Shown here: positions 1 to 10,972 of the stretch, piece by piece
Position numbering within the stretch: the first letter of the stretch is position 1
How the letters are laid out: the number at the start of each line of letters is the position of its first letter
NCBI GenBank assembly: GCA_040954595.2
Contig: CM082591.2
Location: forward strand, 5,704,001 to 5,768,000
Reading direction: 5' to 3'
DNA from: Balanoglossus misakiensis
Lineage: Eukaryota; Hemichordata
DNA: 64,000 nt
Program-made: the position numbers and the translations under genes
The notes under the pieces: generated by a model
What the model was told of the DNA's origin: nothing
Database searches by the model: none
The model's input: only the letters and a program-made list of their open reading frames with translations

Positions 1-1709
1 AGGTGATTAATAATGACTCATGTCCCCCTTTTTTTAATTAACAGGTTATTTTATTTTATTAGTCGACTTTTACGACATTCGTTAATAGATCATGGATGAA
101 ATTTAATGGATATTGTGAAATTTGTGAAAAAAACGAGCATTTTCGCTGAAGACTTAAAAAGATGACGTCCCAAAATGTCCGCCGACTGAGATTATTTGCT
201 TTATCAGAACACTTTATGCAGCGTAGTAGAAACTACAAGTGTTTGTCACACCTGTTGCTTGACATTGGTAATTCAACAAACCTTTTTTACGCAAAACAAA
301 TGTCTATGGCTGTGTAGGTCGCAATTGTTTTCCGGTCACGTGGTACTGAATTGGGAGGGGTCGTTTTAACGCTCAGGATCACGTGTCCGAGCATGCGCAA
401 TGCTTACAATGCAGTCATATAAGACATAATTATAAAACACCTTTTTATAGTCCTTGGTAAATTATATCCGCCGGCTGTGTAATCTTTGCACACGGTCAAT
501 CCCGAGACCTTGCTTTGTAAAACTTGTCAGAATTCAATTCAAGGAATTCTCGATCAACGTGAACCGGCATATCTGAACGTGAAATTATAAGGTCTCTCCC
601 TATCAACAAAGTAGGCGACAAGTACTTACTACCACCCCACCCAAAATCAAGTGGTCCGTCCCTTATGGACCTTGATTACCCATTTTGTGTACTTGGGTTG
701 TGTATCCAATATCTGTTTTTGTTGTTCTGCTGTGTAACATGAAGCATTTGGTTACTTCTCACTTTCATCATTGAAAATCATACTTGATGAAAACAGCGCC
801 GGCAAGGCCGTATGAGAGAATGTTGTATGCTGGGTCCGATGCGCCCAATGCATGCCGGGACAAGACGGTTAAACGGGAGTGCAGTGAAAGTGACAGGAAC
901 TTGTTTGCGTTCATAAGATCGATCAGTCATATTTTTCATACTGGCGGGAAATTTTGCGGTTGGAACAGCAGGGTGTATACACGGAAGCTCCCGAAGTGGC
1001 CAGGTTCAGCATATATTTCGGAGGTAAAGGCCCGTATTTCTTGACGTAGTCATTTCATAGATATGAACAAAACACCCATTGAAGCTTTTTAGGAAGCAAG
1101 GAGTTAGCCGTGCATGACACGTGCCCCTTTTATCTTATCGCTCAGGGATACACGCATAAAAGGGAAAAGCAGAAACCTAAAGAAATTATTTATTTGTGTC
1201 ATGCATCCAACAAAGAATATGTGCTGTTTGCCCTACCAAATCTCGCATGAAACCAATAAGCGCATGTACTTATATTATGCATATTATTAAACTTATTTTT
1301 AAAATTATTCAAAGCTCCAAAAAGACGTTGCAAAAATGTTAGCTAGAAATCCCTTGTATGTGGATTTTCAGTAAATGTGAATTATACAATATTGTCAATG
1401 AGTTTTTTTTCTGTTGTAAGATCTCGGAGAGGTTGAAAATGTACCATTCTTTGACGTACAAACATAACTAAAGTAAAGGAGATCGCTGACAATCGGTAGC
1501 TCAGCAAACCTACTGAAGAATAAATACACTGTACGTTTTTTTTCCACCAACTTTGTCTTAAAGCAATCTCCATTTCGTTAACAAATGCCTTAGTTAGCCT
1601 TGGTTTGGCAAGGTCTCAATGCCAGTGGACTATGAGGCTATGGGCCCTCTTGCAGAAAAATAAGGTGGAATGCTGAATTATTTAGAATTAGAAATGACTT
1701 CAGATAATA
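1..1709. other. Intergenic, nothing supported
   Basis: I see no coding exon, RNA gene or clear repeat here. The 86-codon frame at 784-1044 opens with TTG followed by ATG, has no recognisable domain and is read as chance. Confidence 0.5.
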
Positions 1710-1888
1710 CAGTCAAACCTCTCTATAGTGGCCAGTCAAGGAACTTTCCTAAACTGGCCTTTATGGACAGGTGGCCCCTATAGACAGGTCAATTAACATA
1801 CTCGTAAACTGCACAGGAAATGCAATAAAGTGGCCACTATATAGAGGTGAACACTATGTATATGTGGCCACTAACACAGCTTAGACTG
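1710..1888. mobile_element. CAGTC-ended inverted-repeat element (DNA transposon remnant)
   Basis: The segment opens with CAGTCAAACCTCTCTATAG and ends with GACTG. Inside, an arm reading CCTCTCTATAGTGGCC faces GGCCACTATATAGAGG. Both ends are flanked by TA. Terminal repeats beginning CAGT plus AACCTCTCTATAG occur on nonautonomous DNA transposons of marine invertebrates (recalled, not searched). No transposase is present. The superfamily is not assigned. Confidence 0.5.
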
Positions 1889-2910
1889 TAGGATCTGAAT
1901 CTGGCTTTCTTCTTCACTGTTCGACAAGCTGGGCGTGGACTGTCAAAGTGATGGAACCCTTCTCACTGCGATCTAAATCCTAACTTACAGCCTACACACA
2001 AACGCTGACGACGCTTTCGTCTTAGACACCCAACCCCGATGAAATAGTGACTACTGTACATGTACGGTAATAATAAAGAGTATTTCTTTTGGAAAAGACT
2101 GATGTAAGTTCTAAGATGGATCACATGGCAGGTAAATACTGCAGTGTAGAATATCCAGGCATGATACGAAAGAGGGAGACGGTTTCGTGCTTGGTGCTTT
2201 TATTCCCTTGACGCCAGGTTTCATATATCTTTCCAAAGGAACTGATATTTTCCCTATACAAGACCGCTCTTCGCCTAATTTTCCCTCCCCATGAGCTGAG
2301 ATGCGTTCAGCTATTAGTAATCGGGCATGCAGCGCGGCGTACAACTGTTTAAAAACAGTGTATCTTTGCTAAGCATCTCTTGCTCCGAGGAATTCGGTCT
2401 TCCTCCGTAGGCGAGGTAATTAGTGCCGAGGAATGCGTCTTGACTCGCAGCACACGTCACGGGACATATAAAATATTTCTCGAGTATATTACCCACGTCA
2501 AAGCCGTCCCTGTGACCTCCATATATTCTCCGAGACTTTTGCCGTCCGTCGAGCAGATTTATAATTCCCAGACTCATTAGCGTGACGTGTGCCGTTAGGG
2601 CGGGAACCCAGAACGCTCGTCTCTAATCACACAGCTTGTAAATCGACTGTGAAATCTGTACAGGCATGACACGATTTCCAACTACAGGCGCCCATCGCCG
2701 GGCATAGCTAGTTAGCTCCTTCCTGTAAGGCGCGTCAATGTTTGCCAAAGCTCAGGGGTAATTTTTTACTGATTATCTGATAAATAAACGATAGAGATCG
2801 GGAGGCAGTGCATTAATGTCTCCGTGATTACACCGCCCAACGGGCTGTAGCTGTCTTTTGCCTTGCCTCCCCCGTCTAATTCCAGATCTCTCTCTCTCTC
2901 CCTCCACTAG
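1889..2910. other. Upstream region of the secreted-precursor gene
   Basis: No independent gene is seen. A TATA-like TATAAAAT lies at 2467-2474 and a good donor-like GTAAGG at 2725. A CT-rich tract ending in AG at 2909-2910 forms a convincing splice acceptor just before the start codon at 2925. A 5' untranslated exon near 2497-2724 joined to 2911 is therefore plausible but unproven. Confidence 0.35.
2467..2474 (+). promoter_or_regulatory. TATA-like box, candidate promoter
   Basis: TATAAAAT lies about 450 bases upstream of the ATG at 2925. It would place transcription start near 2497, ahead of the candidate noncoding exon. No other core promoter element was recognised. Confidence 0.2.
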
Positions 2911-5303
2911 GTGCACCGTACAGGATGGGGTCGCCATCTTTGCTTCAAACTTTATCAATAGCCGTCATTTGCATACTCGTGCTGGGGACTGTTGTGACCG
3001 AGGGGATCATGGACTTCGGAGGAAGCAGCACTTTGCAACAAAAACTGCAGTCGGCGTGTCAAAGCGAAACAGCCAGAAACGAGACCCCGTTCATATGTTA
3101 TCTGATGCAGACCGCTTCAGACTCCGACCAACCTGCCATTGACAAGCGACAAGGTACGGTTCACTCAGAATCAGTGTGTATAGGGCCTATATGGTTTTAA
3201 AGTCTCTATAGCTGCCACTTTTGCATTATTTTCATGATTTTATTTTCCAACTTAAATTGGTCCATAAGTTAACTGATAGGTATACATATCGATGCTCGAT
3301 TGTTGCTGTGTGCAGCGATTTGAAAGCGCTATGTATTAAAACGGTGCCTTACCGATTTAATCAGCCTCCATACAAACAGTACACAGCTATCGTGGTATGC
3401 GTCGCCAAGAGATGACAAACTGATGTAAATGCAAGTAATATGGCTTAAATGGTGAGGAGTTTAGGGGATAGGGAATATATTTGAAGTATTTTACTGTGGA
3501 AAAAAAATATGTGAAATTTGGCAGCTATGGGGGTTTTAATATGATGGCTCGTGAGTTGCAACTTTTGCTATTATGTTCTCAACATTACTTTTACACTAAC
3601 ATTGATCTGTGTACATGTCTATAAATGACTGCATGTGTAAGTTTGAAGGATAAAGATAAAAAACAGGTACTGCCGACTCCGTGCATAAACATTGTGTCCT
3701 CAATGGCATTCAGAGCAATCCGTTTCTATGCGGTTATATGACCAGGTTTATGAAAATTGCGGGTAATTTGCCATGAAGCGAACATAAAAGTACTTGCTCA
3801 TTCACCCGTGAGCATTGTTATAACTGAAAGTCTATATCGTGTAATGGGTCGAATTCAAAAAATTCGAAAGTATTTTGAGGTCGACTTATTGCAAAGACTT
3901 GCAGCTCTTTGGCCATCATATGTAAAGTCATGGAACTGACCAATAAATGAAAGTAATTTTCAAGTTGTATGTTCGCAATTAATCCGGTATCATATCCCAA
4001 ACAGCGAGAGGAAAGTAAATATTTATTCTTAGGTGGGATAATACAACGTGTCTTTCTGAGATTGGATAATGTTAGTTATTGCCCATGGCAACCGATGGGC
4101 AAATTGAACCAGTGCAAAGATACCCTGATGACTTTTATTCGTGGGATACGTGTGTGGGTGATTATTGTCGTTTTAACTTCAGGGGGCGAGACTACGTAAG
4201 GCCTACGTCATCCAGAGATTTCCATTTTATGGAAGTCTGAAATGAGTGCGGGCAAACCACCGGGATTTCAATCTCCTGTTTGTGCGACCCTAGCACAAGG
4301 AAAGTCGTTTGGCTGACGGGCTACGGACATTTTTTTAAAACGGGGGCACACATTTAAAATGATTGACGCTGTTAGGCACATCTTCCTTTTTCTCTAATGA
4401 CTCAAACATGTTCCGGCGATATTGAATTATGCAAAGGATGGTTTACATTTCACAAACGACGCAGCGTTCTGAGGAAAGTTTAGCACCAATTAAAATACTT
4501 TGTGTTCCTGTGACGAGTTGTGTACATGATATCTCTGGCAGATTATTGCCTGTGGTAATCGAGACCCAATTTGTGTGTAATAACTCGCATCCTGTCAATA
4601 TTTTGCGAATAACATTCAATTTCTCAACTTTGTTTGTATTCTTCTAAGTCTATGGATCAGTGCTTGAGGGATGCAACTGCTATAATATTATAACATACAT
4701 GTAGGAGTTCACCCTTTCTTGCACTTAGCAATGGAAGTACGCTATGCTAAATGCGAGCAGCCGATGTTCACGATGTTTGCTCATGTAATCATCCTGTCTA
4801 TGTCTAGTCATAGACACTAGGGTCGAGTCTATAGTCTAGTTTATTTCTCTGAGACGATTACATTGTTTTAAAGGCCGGCGACCGTCTTATGCGCATGCCC
4901 GTAATTCCGTGTGTACATGTACAAACATTACGTCCAATCCAACCGGCTGGCTGCTGGTGGTGGTGGTGTTGGATGGAGTGGTGGTATCTTACACTGTTAT
5001 AATATGAAATGCTCATGAAATCAATACTTTTGTAGTTTTCACATGGTGGAAATAATTTATTTTTTTGTTTGTTTGTTTTCAGATCCCACCGCCTTCAGCA
5101 GCGTCGAGAAGCTTCGCCGCACTCTACTCCGCCAACTGTTCCGTCAATTCTGCAACACCGGTCTGAATTGTAAAACCAACGACGCTGCCACAGCACCATC
5201 ATCCAGCAGTCCAGACGTCGCCCGCCTTGCCCAGTATCTCGCCAGCGCTGGCATCAACCCCAGTCAGTATCTCTCACATCACGCTGCCGGCTCACGACAA
5301 TGA
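2911..5303 (+). CDS. Putative secreted peptide-hormone or neuropeptide precursor (two exons)
   Basis: Exon 1 runs 2911-3153 (ATG at 2925, donor GTACGG) and exon 2 runs 5083-5303 (acceptor TTTGTTTTCAG, stop TGA at 5301). Joined, they encode 149 residues with a phase-1 intron. Residues 1-27 are a typical signal peptide with a hydrophobic core at about 10-24, and no other membrane segment follows. A dibasic Lys74-Arg75 site is followed by Gln76, which could become pyroglutamate after cleavage; Arg88-Arg89 is a second possible site. Cysteines are at 45, 58, 100 and 106, and Asn52 is in an N-glycosylation sequon. The C-terminal part has an amphipathic stretch (about 84-99), then the small ring motif FCNTGLNC, and a Ser/Ala-rich tail with no amidation glycine. 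The frame and splice sites agree well. The family is not recognised. A small secreted non-hormone protein is the main alternative. Confidence 0.7.
3197..3539 (+). mobile_element. Family C MITE, TTAA insertion, inside the intron
   Basis: The element is flanked by TTAA at 3197-3200 and 3536-3539. Its ends share the motif ATAGCTGCCA in inverted orientation. The interior, including GGTGCCTTACCGATTTAATC and GTCGCCAAGAGATGACAAAC, recurs at 41099-41454 and, reversed, at 32795-33120. It codes for nothing and sits just after the first coding exon of the secreted-precursor gene. TTAA duplication is the mark of piggyBac-type transposition. Confidence 0.75.
3540..5082 (+). other. Remainder of intron 1 of the secreted-precursor gene
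   Basis: Noncoding sequence between the MITE and the acceptor of exon 2. A GGTGGT-rich stretch lies near 4950-4985 and a T-rich acceptor tract at 5058-5082. Short frames here lack any coding character. Confidence 0.5.
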
Positions 5304-7317
5304 TGCCTTTTTATTTCCAAACACCGGCTTTTAGTTCTGTCAAGCTTATATTACCGCCGTGGAATGGAAGCTCTTTGAAGAAAAAAAAAACATTTTATGA
5401 GTTGTGTTCTAGCCCGTGTATACATGTGCCCCAAAAATAGCCCTCTCATATAACACTGTGTTTTGCCGCTCAAAAGCGTTTCAGTAAGTCAACTCCGGCA
5501 TTCTGTCGATATGTGAAGCCGAGATCAATGACGCCATTTTCACGTTGCTATGTAGTTAAGACGACTCCCGCGCGCAAACGTACACTTATTTCTTTACTTT
5601 TAGAGATTGGCAATCCTTGAGTCATTCAGCAAGTCGCCTCTCAGATTATTAATATTCCCTGATTCCACACTTTATTTACTCTATACACTTTCAATTTCTA
5701 CATTCACCAAGGTTCGTAGAATACACCAGCTTTTGAAATCGGAGAGCTTGGTCGACAGCCTATCATATTAATCCTCCAGTTGAAAATACACGTTTGTCAT
5801 ACCAGGCTCCTGGTGTGATCAGAAGAAAGTGCGTTCCCCTCTAACGATAACTGTCAATTGTTATACATGCCAACATGGCAAAAATAAATCTACCAAAATA
5901 TTTTCTCAGAAAATAAGTGTTTGATCCCAATGTTTATTTTTATTTTACCTTGTAAAAAATCTCAATATGCCAAAGCGTGTTAGCTTTTTCACGAGAAAGT
6001 CTTGGCTATCTCGGTAGAATTGTCATGGCAATCATTATTAGGTTGTTTGAGAAGTTTAAAATGCGATCATTAAGTGTCAATCACCATTAGAATGGTTATT
6101 TCTTCCTAGCTAGTTAACCAAAAATTCTTTTACATATCTACATGGCAACATATTCAAAATGAAGACAATATTCTACGTATATCCAAAGCTGCATTCTCAG
6201 AAAAAATGACAGCTATTAATCGCTTACTCTTATATTCTGTATTCATGAAATATTTTTCATCGAACAAGTTTTAATGAATTGTAACACAGGGGTTTCGTCC
6301 CTGGCCATGGGATTGGCTTAATATCATTTAGCGTTATAACAAGTTCGCATTCTTGAAGTGAGTCGCCATGTTTCTACCAAGAGTTGAGCCAAAGCGGTCG
6401 AACGCCTATACCGAAATTCCCATCCATGACTGCGACCTGAATATTCTGTTGATTTAACCTAACATTTTAATGACTTTGGAATTAGGGCAGAGGACCGTTG
6501 CCTGTTACCATATACGGTCATACAGTGGGGCACTCAATTATCGAAAAGGCGTAACCCCAAGGAGAGACACATTCATTTCACTTTATACCTTGGAAAATGC
6601 CCAATGTAAAATTTAGGTCGTTTTCTAGACTTTTGCACACTCGTCGTAGATGGCGCACTCCTGAATACTCTCTCACAAACCAAACTCAGGGTGAGAGTTC
6701 AAAGGTCAAAATATGTGATCCGGGGTTAAATATCCCTAATTATCAACACTTGCTTTATACGGTTAGTAATTACAATGGTTTGTTTCCGTATAGATTCGGG
6801 ATATACCAACGAGTATAGATCATTCTTAGGTTGATTAATTTGAATTTCTGTCTTTCTTGACTTAGATATTAAATGTTTCATCATCAACAGTCAGTCACTC
6901 TTGTCAAAAATGTCTTTTATTACATAATTTGTTTTACTATTAAAACTATTTTTCAACTTATCGTGGTATTTAGGCTATGTTCCTTCCTATTACCCAGTCA
7001 CGCAATGGAATTCACCGGTTCGACTTTTAAAAAAGAGATTTCCTTGCTCCCGTCTGGGGAGTACTAGACTTGTTCCTCGTTGTGAAATCATATGTTCTTG
7101 AAAATAGTCCGCTGAAGCTCTCCATTTACGTTGATTTTCAATTGAATGATTACAGGCGACATTCGACGCCTCTGGCGACCCAGGATTACATGTTCCTCTT
7201 CAATCTCGGTGGCTTATATCGCCAGAGTCATCTTTAACCGCGTTAAGGCATTATTTGGGTTTGACAGGTCCCTTTGTGCACTGGAAAATGTACAAGTCTA
7301 CGGGTTACTAATATTTT
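5304..7317. other. 3' flank and intergenic DNA
   Basis: An AATAAA at 5883-5888 could be the polyadenylation signal of the secreted-precursor gene, giving a 3' untranslated region of about 0.6 kb. The rest is AT-rich with no supported feature. Confidence 0.35.
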
Positions 7318-7410
7318 TAAGGGACAAAGTCTCTGTCACTGCTCTTTTTCGATTAATTATGGTTGATACAAGACACCGATTATGTTATTCTACATGTGGT
7401 ATCCCCCACA
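7318..7410 (+). mobile_element. Family A MITE, left end only
   Basis: The sequence starts AGGGACAAAGTCTCTGTC and continues through TGATACAAGACACCG to CTACATGTGG, matching the left end of the complete copy at 9191-9546. It then loses similarity, so this is a truncated relic. Confidence 0.6.
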
Positions 7411-9190
7411 CTCGGCAATTTCGACTTAGACATCACATCAAAGTATCAATACAGCGAGTGGGTTTGTAAATGATCGTTGTAAGATACGTCACCGAGTACT
7501 CTGACGCTATGTTCTACGCGGCGTGTTTCTTTCTTGGGATTATCTGACGATAATCTAGCTCGACTTGAACTTTAATCAGAGGAAACCGATCTTCGTTTCG
7601 CTCCAAAGTTGACTCAGTCATGTAGCATTGGATTGGAGTCCACGTCCACCGCACGTCAGTATCAATTGTCCGGGGACAACGAAGCCACCGACGGAAGGGT
7701 GGGTGGGCACCGATAATTGGATATCAAATCGATGGTGGTACACACAGGGAACGGATGACAATACGCACGATTAAGTCTGACGAACATCAAACGATTTGCA
7801 AGCTTCAATTTGTCAGTTGATATTTCGTTCATCTCAATAGGGAAAGTATTTCTTTCTCTGGCTAACTTTAATTACATCCGCTGCTCGTTTCGCTGCCGTA
7901 TCACAAGCACACCTGAAGATATGTTGGGTTTACATTTCACCAGCAAAGTAGACGGTTAAGATATATTGCAACATTCATCATTCTGAATGAGTTACCAATG
8001 TGCGTTGCCATAGCAATCAAAAGGCAATCCAAAATATCATTAATTCAGGTAAAAGATCAAACTTTGCCTGTATAAAACTTCAGGACAATAAGCGGTTACA
8101 TTCCAGCAATATACATATTCCCATTGGCCCAGTTCTTGAGTCAAAACACCCAGAGGTAAGCCCAATAGGAATATGTATTTATGGAACTACATGTAACTGA
8201 TGATTTTACTCAAGTTTCATATTTGCAATAGTTAAAACTTCAGGACAATAAGCGGTTCCATTCCAAAATATACATATTCCCATTTGCAAAGTCTGTGAGT
8301 TTCTGTTTGGTTGGGCATTAAGATTGTCTCCCTCTGGCGACAGAATAAACAGCGTACTTCTGTTTTTACATTGTAGCGGCTGCGACTGAAATAAAACGTT
8401 AAAATATAGTGAAGTCAGACTTTATTTGTGAAAATAATTTCAAGAGTATATTTAGCTTCATTTTTATTAGTTAAAATTGACATACTTTGATATTGGAATC
8501 GTCGGCGTTGAGAAATTATTTTGAGATATGTTCCCTCCAGGTGGGCTGTTGTGTAGTGCGCCCGCAGGCGACCGACCAATAGATGTCTATCCCGCGAAGA
8601 GGTGATGCAGTTGTAGTGAGACGCGATGTTGCTTGCTGTGTTTGGGCCTATGGATGACCAGACCTGTAGCGTTGACATCGAAAATTACATGTACGTAGTC
8701 CTATACATTTCACCAATCCAGGGACCCTCTTCGAAGCTTCCATTAGTATATTACATATAATCTTATATTTGATCGTTTTCACATGCAACGATGAGATAAG
8801 TATTCAACCAACGTTTTGAATTGTCCAACATGAAAGTAGTAGACACAGTAATATTGAGGAGAGATAAGCATTTGCCAGTGAAAGCGAAGACCGTTTATCA
8901 TTCAATGGCGTTAAGTGTTATCTAGACATCTGGAACTGGGACTTCAACGCACGTGATAATAAATCACACGTGATAACAACCCTTTAGTTGTTTGTTGTTC
9001 TGGTATTACATTCCTCCATTCCTAGCAACCAAAACTTGCCTGTTTCCTCGATTGCGACGTTACCTGTTTAAACACGATTTCTATCACCGAACAACTTCAT
9101 TTCCCTTTCGAAACGAAAAATCGCCACTTCGAAATGCCACAGAAGTCATATTTGGTTAACGTTTCTCGCCCCAGTTTGTCGCCTTCTGAA
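7411..9190. other. Intergenic with a diverged 60-bp direct repeat
   Basis: No gene is seen. A stretch beginning AAAACTTCAGGACAATAAGC occurs at 8074-8131 and again at 8234-8290, 160 bases apart, with a few substitutions. This is a local duplication of unknown origin. Confidence 0.45.
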
Positions 9191-9546
9191 TTAAAGGGAC
9201 AAAGTCTCTCTCTCGCTGCCCTTTTTTCCATTAATTATATTTGATACAAGACGCCGTTTGTTATTCTACATGTGGATATATAGTGAATGAACGTTCAACT
9301 GCACACACCTTCCATCCCTCTTATAGACAGGAGAGTGAAAAAACTCGCCAAAATGAATAATTGTTCTTTACCATTTATTCATTTTGGGCGAGTTTTTACT
9401 CTCATATCATACAAGTGGGATTGAAGTTGTTTGTGGTCGAACGTTGATTCACTATATATCCACATGTACACTAACATAAACAGTGTCTTGTATCAAACAT
9501 AATTAATGGAAAAAAGGGCAGCGAGAGAGAGACTTTGTCCCTTTAA
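9191..9546 (+). mobile_element. Family A MITE, complete copy
   Basis: TTAA duplications flank the element at 9191-9194 and 9543-9546. Long terminal inverted repeats begin AGGGACAAAGTCTCTCTCTC, and the arms continue through TGTTTGATACAAGACAC-like sequence and a GGATATATAGTGAA block. The centre is itself a hairpin (GAGAGTGAAAAAACTCGCC facing GGCGAGTTTTTACTCTC), so most of the element can fold on itself. There is no coding capacity. This is the reference copy for the family. Confidence 0.85.
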
Positions 9547-10689
9547 GGCTCGTTAGATGTAACGTTTCGCTATGTTTCAGTATTTTTGTTCTGTGTATCT
9601 ACTACAGTTCCTTGTTCTAATTCCTGAAACGTGATGAAATGCAAAGCAAATATCGACACAACATATATATATATAGTAAGTTAGCATTGTTATTGTGCAA
9701 CGTTTGAATTCAAGTCCGGACTAGAACTCGGTTGTCAACAATAACAATGGCTATTACACACATCATGCTATGTTGACAAGTGGAGTACTGGGTATATATA
9801 GCATGTTGTTTGGAGTTGAGCAAGACATTTATTTTGATACACAGAGCAAGATATAAAGGAAATAAAGCCAAAATATGAAGATAATGCCCCTTTAAGTATC
9901 CTACAAATGGCTTGTTTCCATATCAATCAAGAAACACAAAGACAAATGCATTATGCTTAATGATTTTGGATTGTAGTATAATGCATAGTACATTTAACTC
10001 TGAAACAAGACTGCTTTGGTATAAATAACAGTGCACGTTTTCAGTTGATTTTCAAGGACTTATAAGCATAGCTCATGAGAAGGACGCATGTTTCCCAGTA
10101 AGAGACAACTTCCTAATAATACTAAGTTCTTCAGTATTTTCTCATTTCAAACACACAACCGGCACCTGCCAATTATCGTTCACAGTGACCGTTTGACGTC
10201 CCCGGACATATTTGAAATGCGCGACTCCCCTCAAATTTCTCTGAATTACTAAAAGCCCAACCCCGTGTAACCTCCAAACGTACATACGTCGCATACTTGT
10301 GGATATTGTAGGAAGGCTTAATAAGGGAGATCTGCACAATACAATCTATACAATTTTATATTGTATTGTATTGTATTGTATTTTATACCAGTGTGGTTGT
10401 CGTACGCGTCAACGTCGTGTTTGCCAACACGCGGATGCTGCAAACCGTTTTGTCTAGCACGCGTCATTGACATATCAACAGACAAAGATCAAATTGTCTG
10501 TGACATACCTGAGATCAGATAGCCTTGTAGGATGAGCATGTGTTATCTTGCTTAATGCTATGTTTACACGTGCATTTGTGATGGTACTTTATGAATGTTA
10601 TGTGCATACATACATACATACATACACCTACGTTTCTGTGAAATTTCTCCAGTACATATTCTGAAATGGCTTTTATGAAATGACCATAA
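9547..10689. other. Intergenic with hairpin and simple repeats
   Basis: It contains a short inverted repeat (9683-9752), a TTGTA pentanucleotide run at 10358-10383 and an ACAT run at 10605-10626. No coding exon is supported. Confidence 0.45.
9683..9752. repeat. Short hairpin-forming inverted repeat
   Basis: AGCATTGTTATTGTGCAAC faces GTTGTCAACAATAACAATGG across a loop of about 30 bases. The stem is near 19 bp with a small bulge. A loosely similar ACAATAACATTGGC segment occurs near 43110, so this may be a fragment of a small repeat. Confidence 0.45.
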
Positions 10690-10969
10690 GGCCAAAAAAA
10701 ATATGTGCTGTTCCGATAACATTGTTTTCAAAAAAGGGTAGGCAGGTAGGGAAATGTTTTTTTATTTTGCAATTTTTTATATCTTTGGCTACCATAGTGT
10801 AAAGAATGACGTCATAGTTTTGTGTGATTCTCGCAATTTTCATAAATTGTGTATATTTGACATCGTTATTCTTACTTCCGGTTTACGAAGCTCTAAAATG
10901 TTTAGGGTCGGCGGGCTAAAATTAGGGTAGGTCGGGTAATCGGAACAGCACATATTTTTTTATTTGGCC
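10690..10969. mobile_element. PIF/Harbinger-like MITE with TAA duplication
   Basis: Inverted termini of about 28 bp start GGCCAAA and run into ATATGTGCTGTTCCGAT on both ends. TAA directly flanks both sides (10687-10689 and 10970-10972). A 3-bp TWA duplication with G-rich termini is characteristic of PIF/Harbinger elements. The interior of about 220 bp is noncoding. Confidence 0.75.
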
Positions 10970-10972
10970 TAA

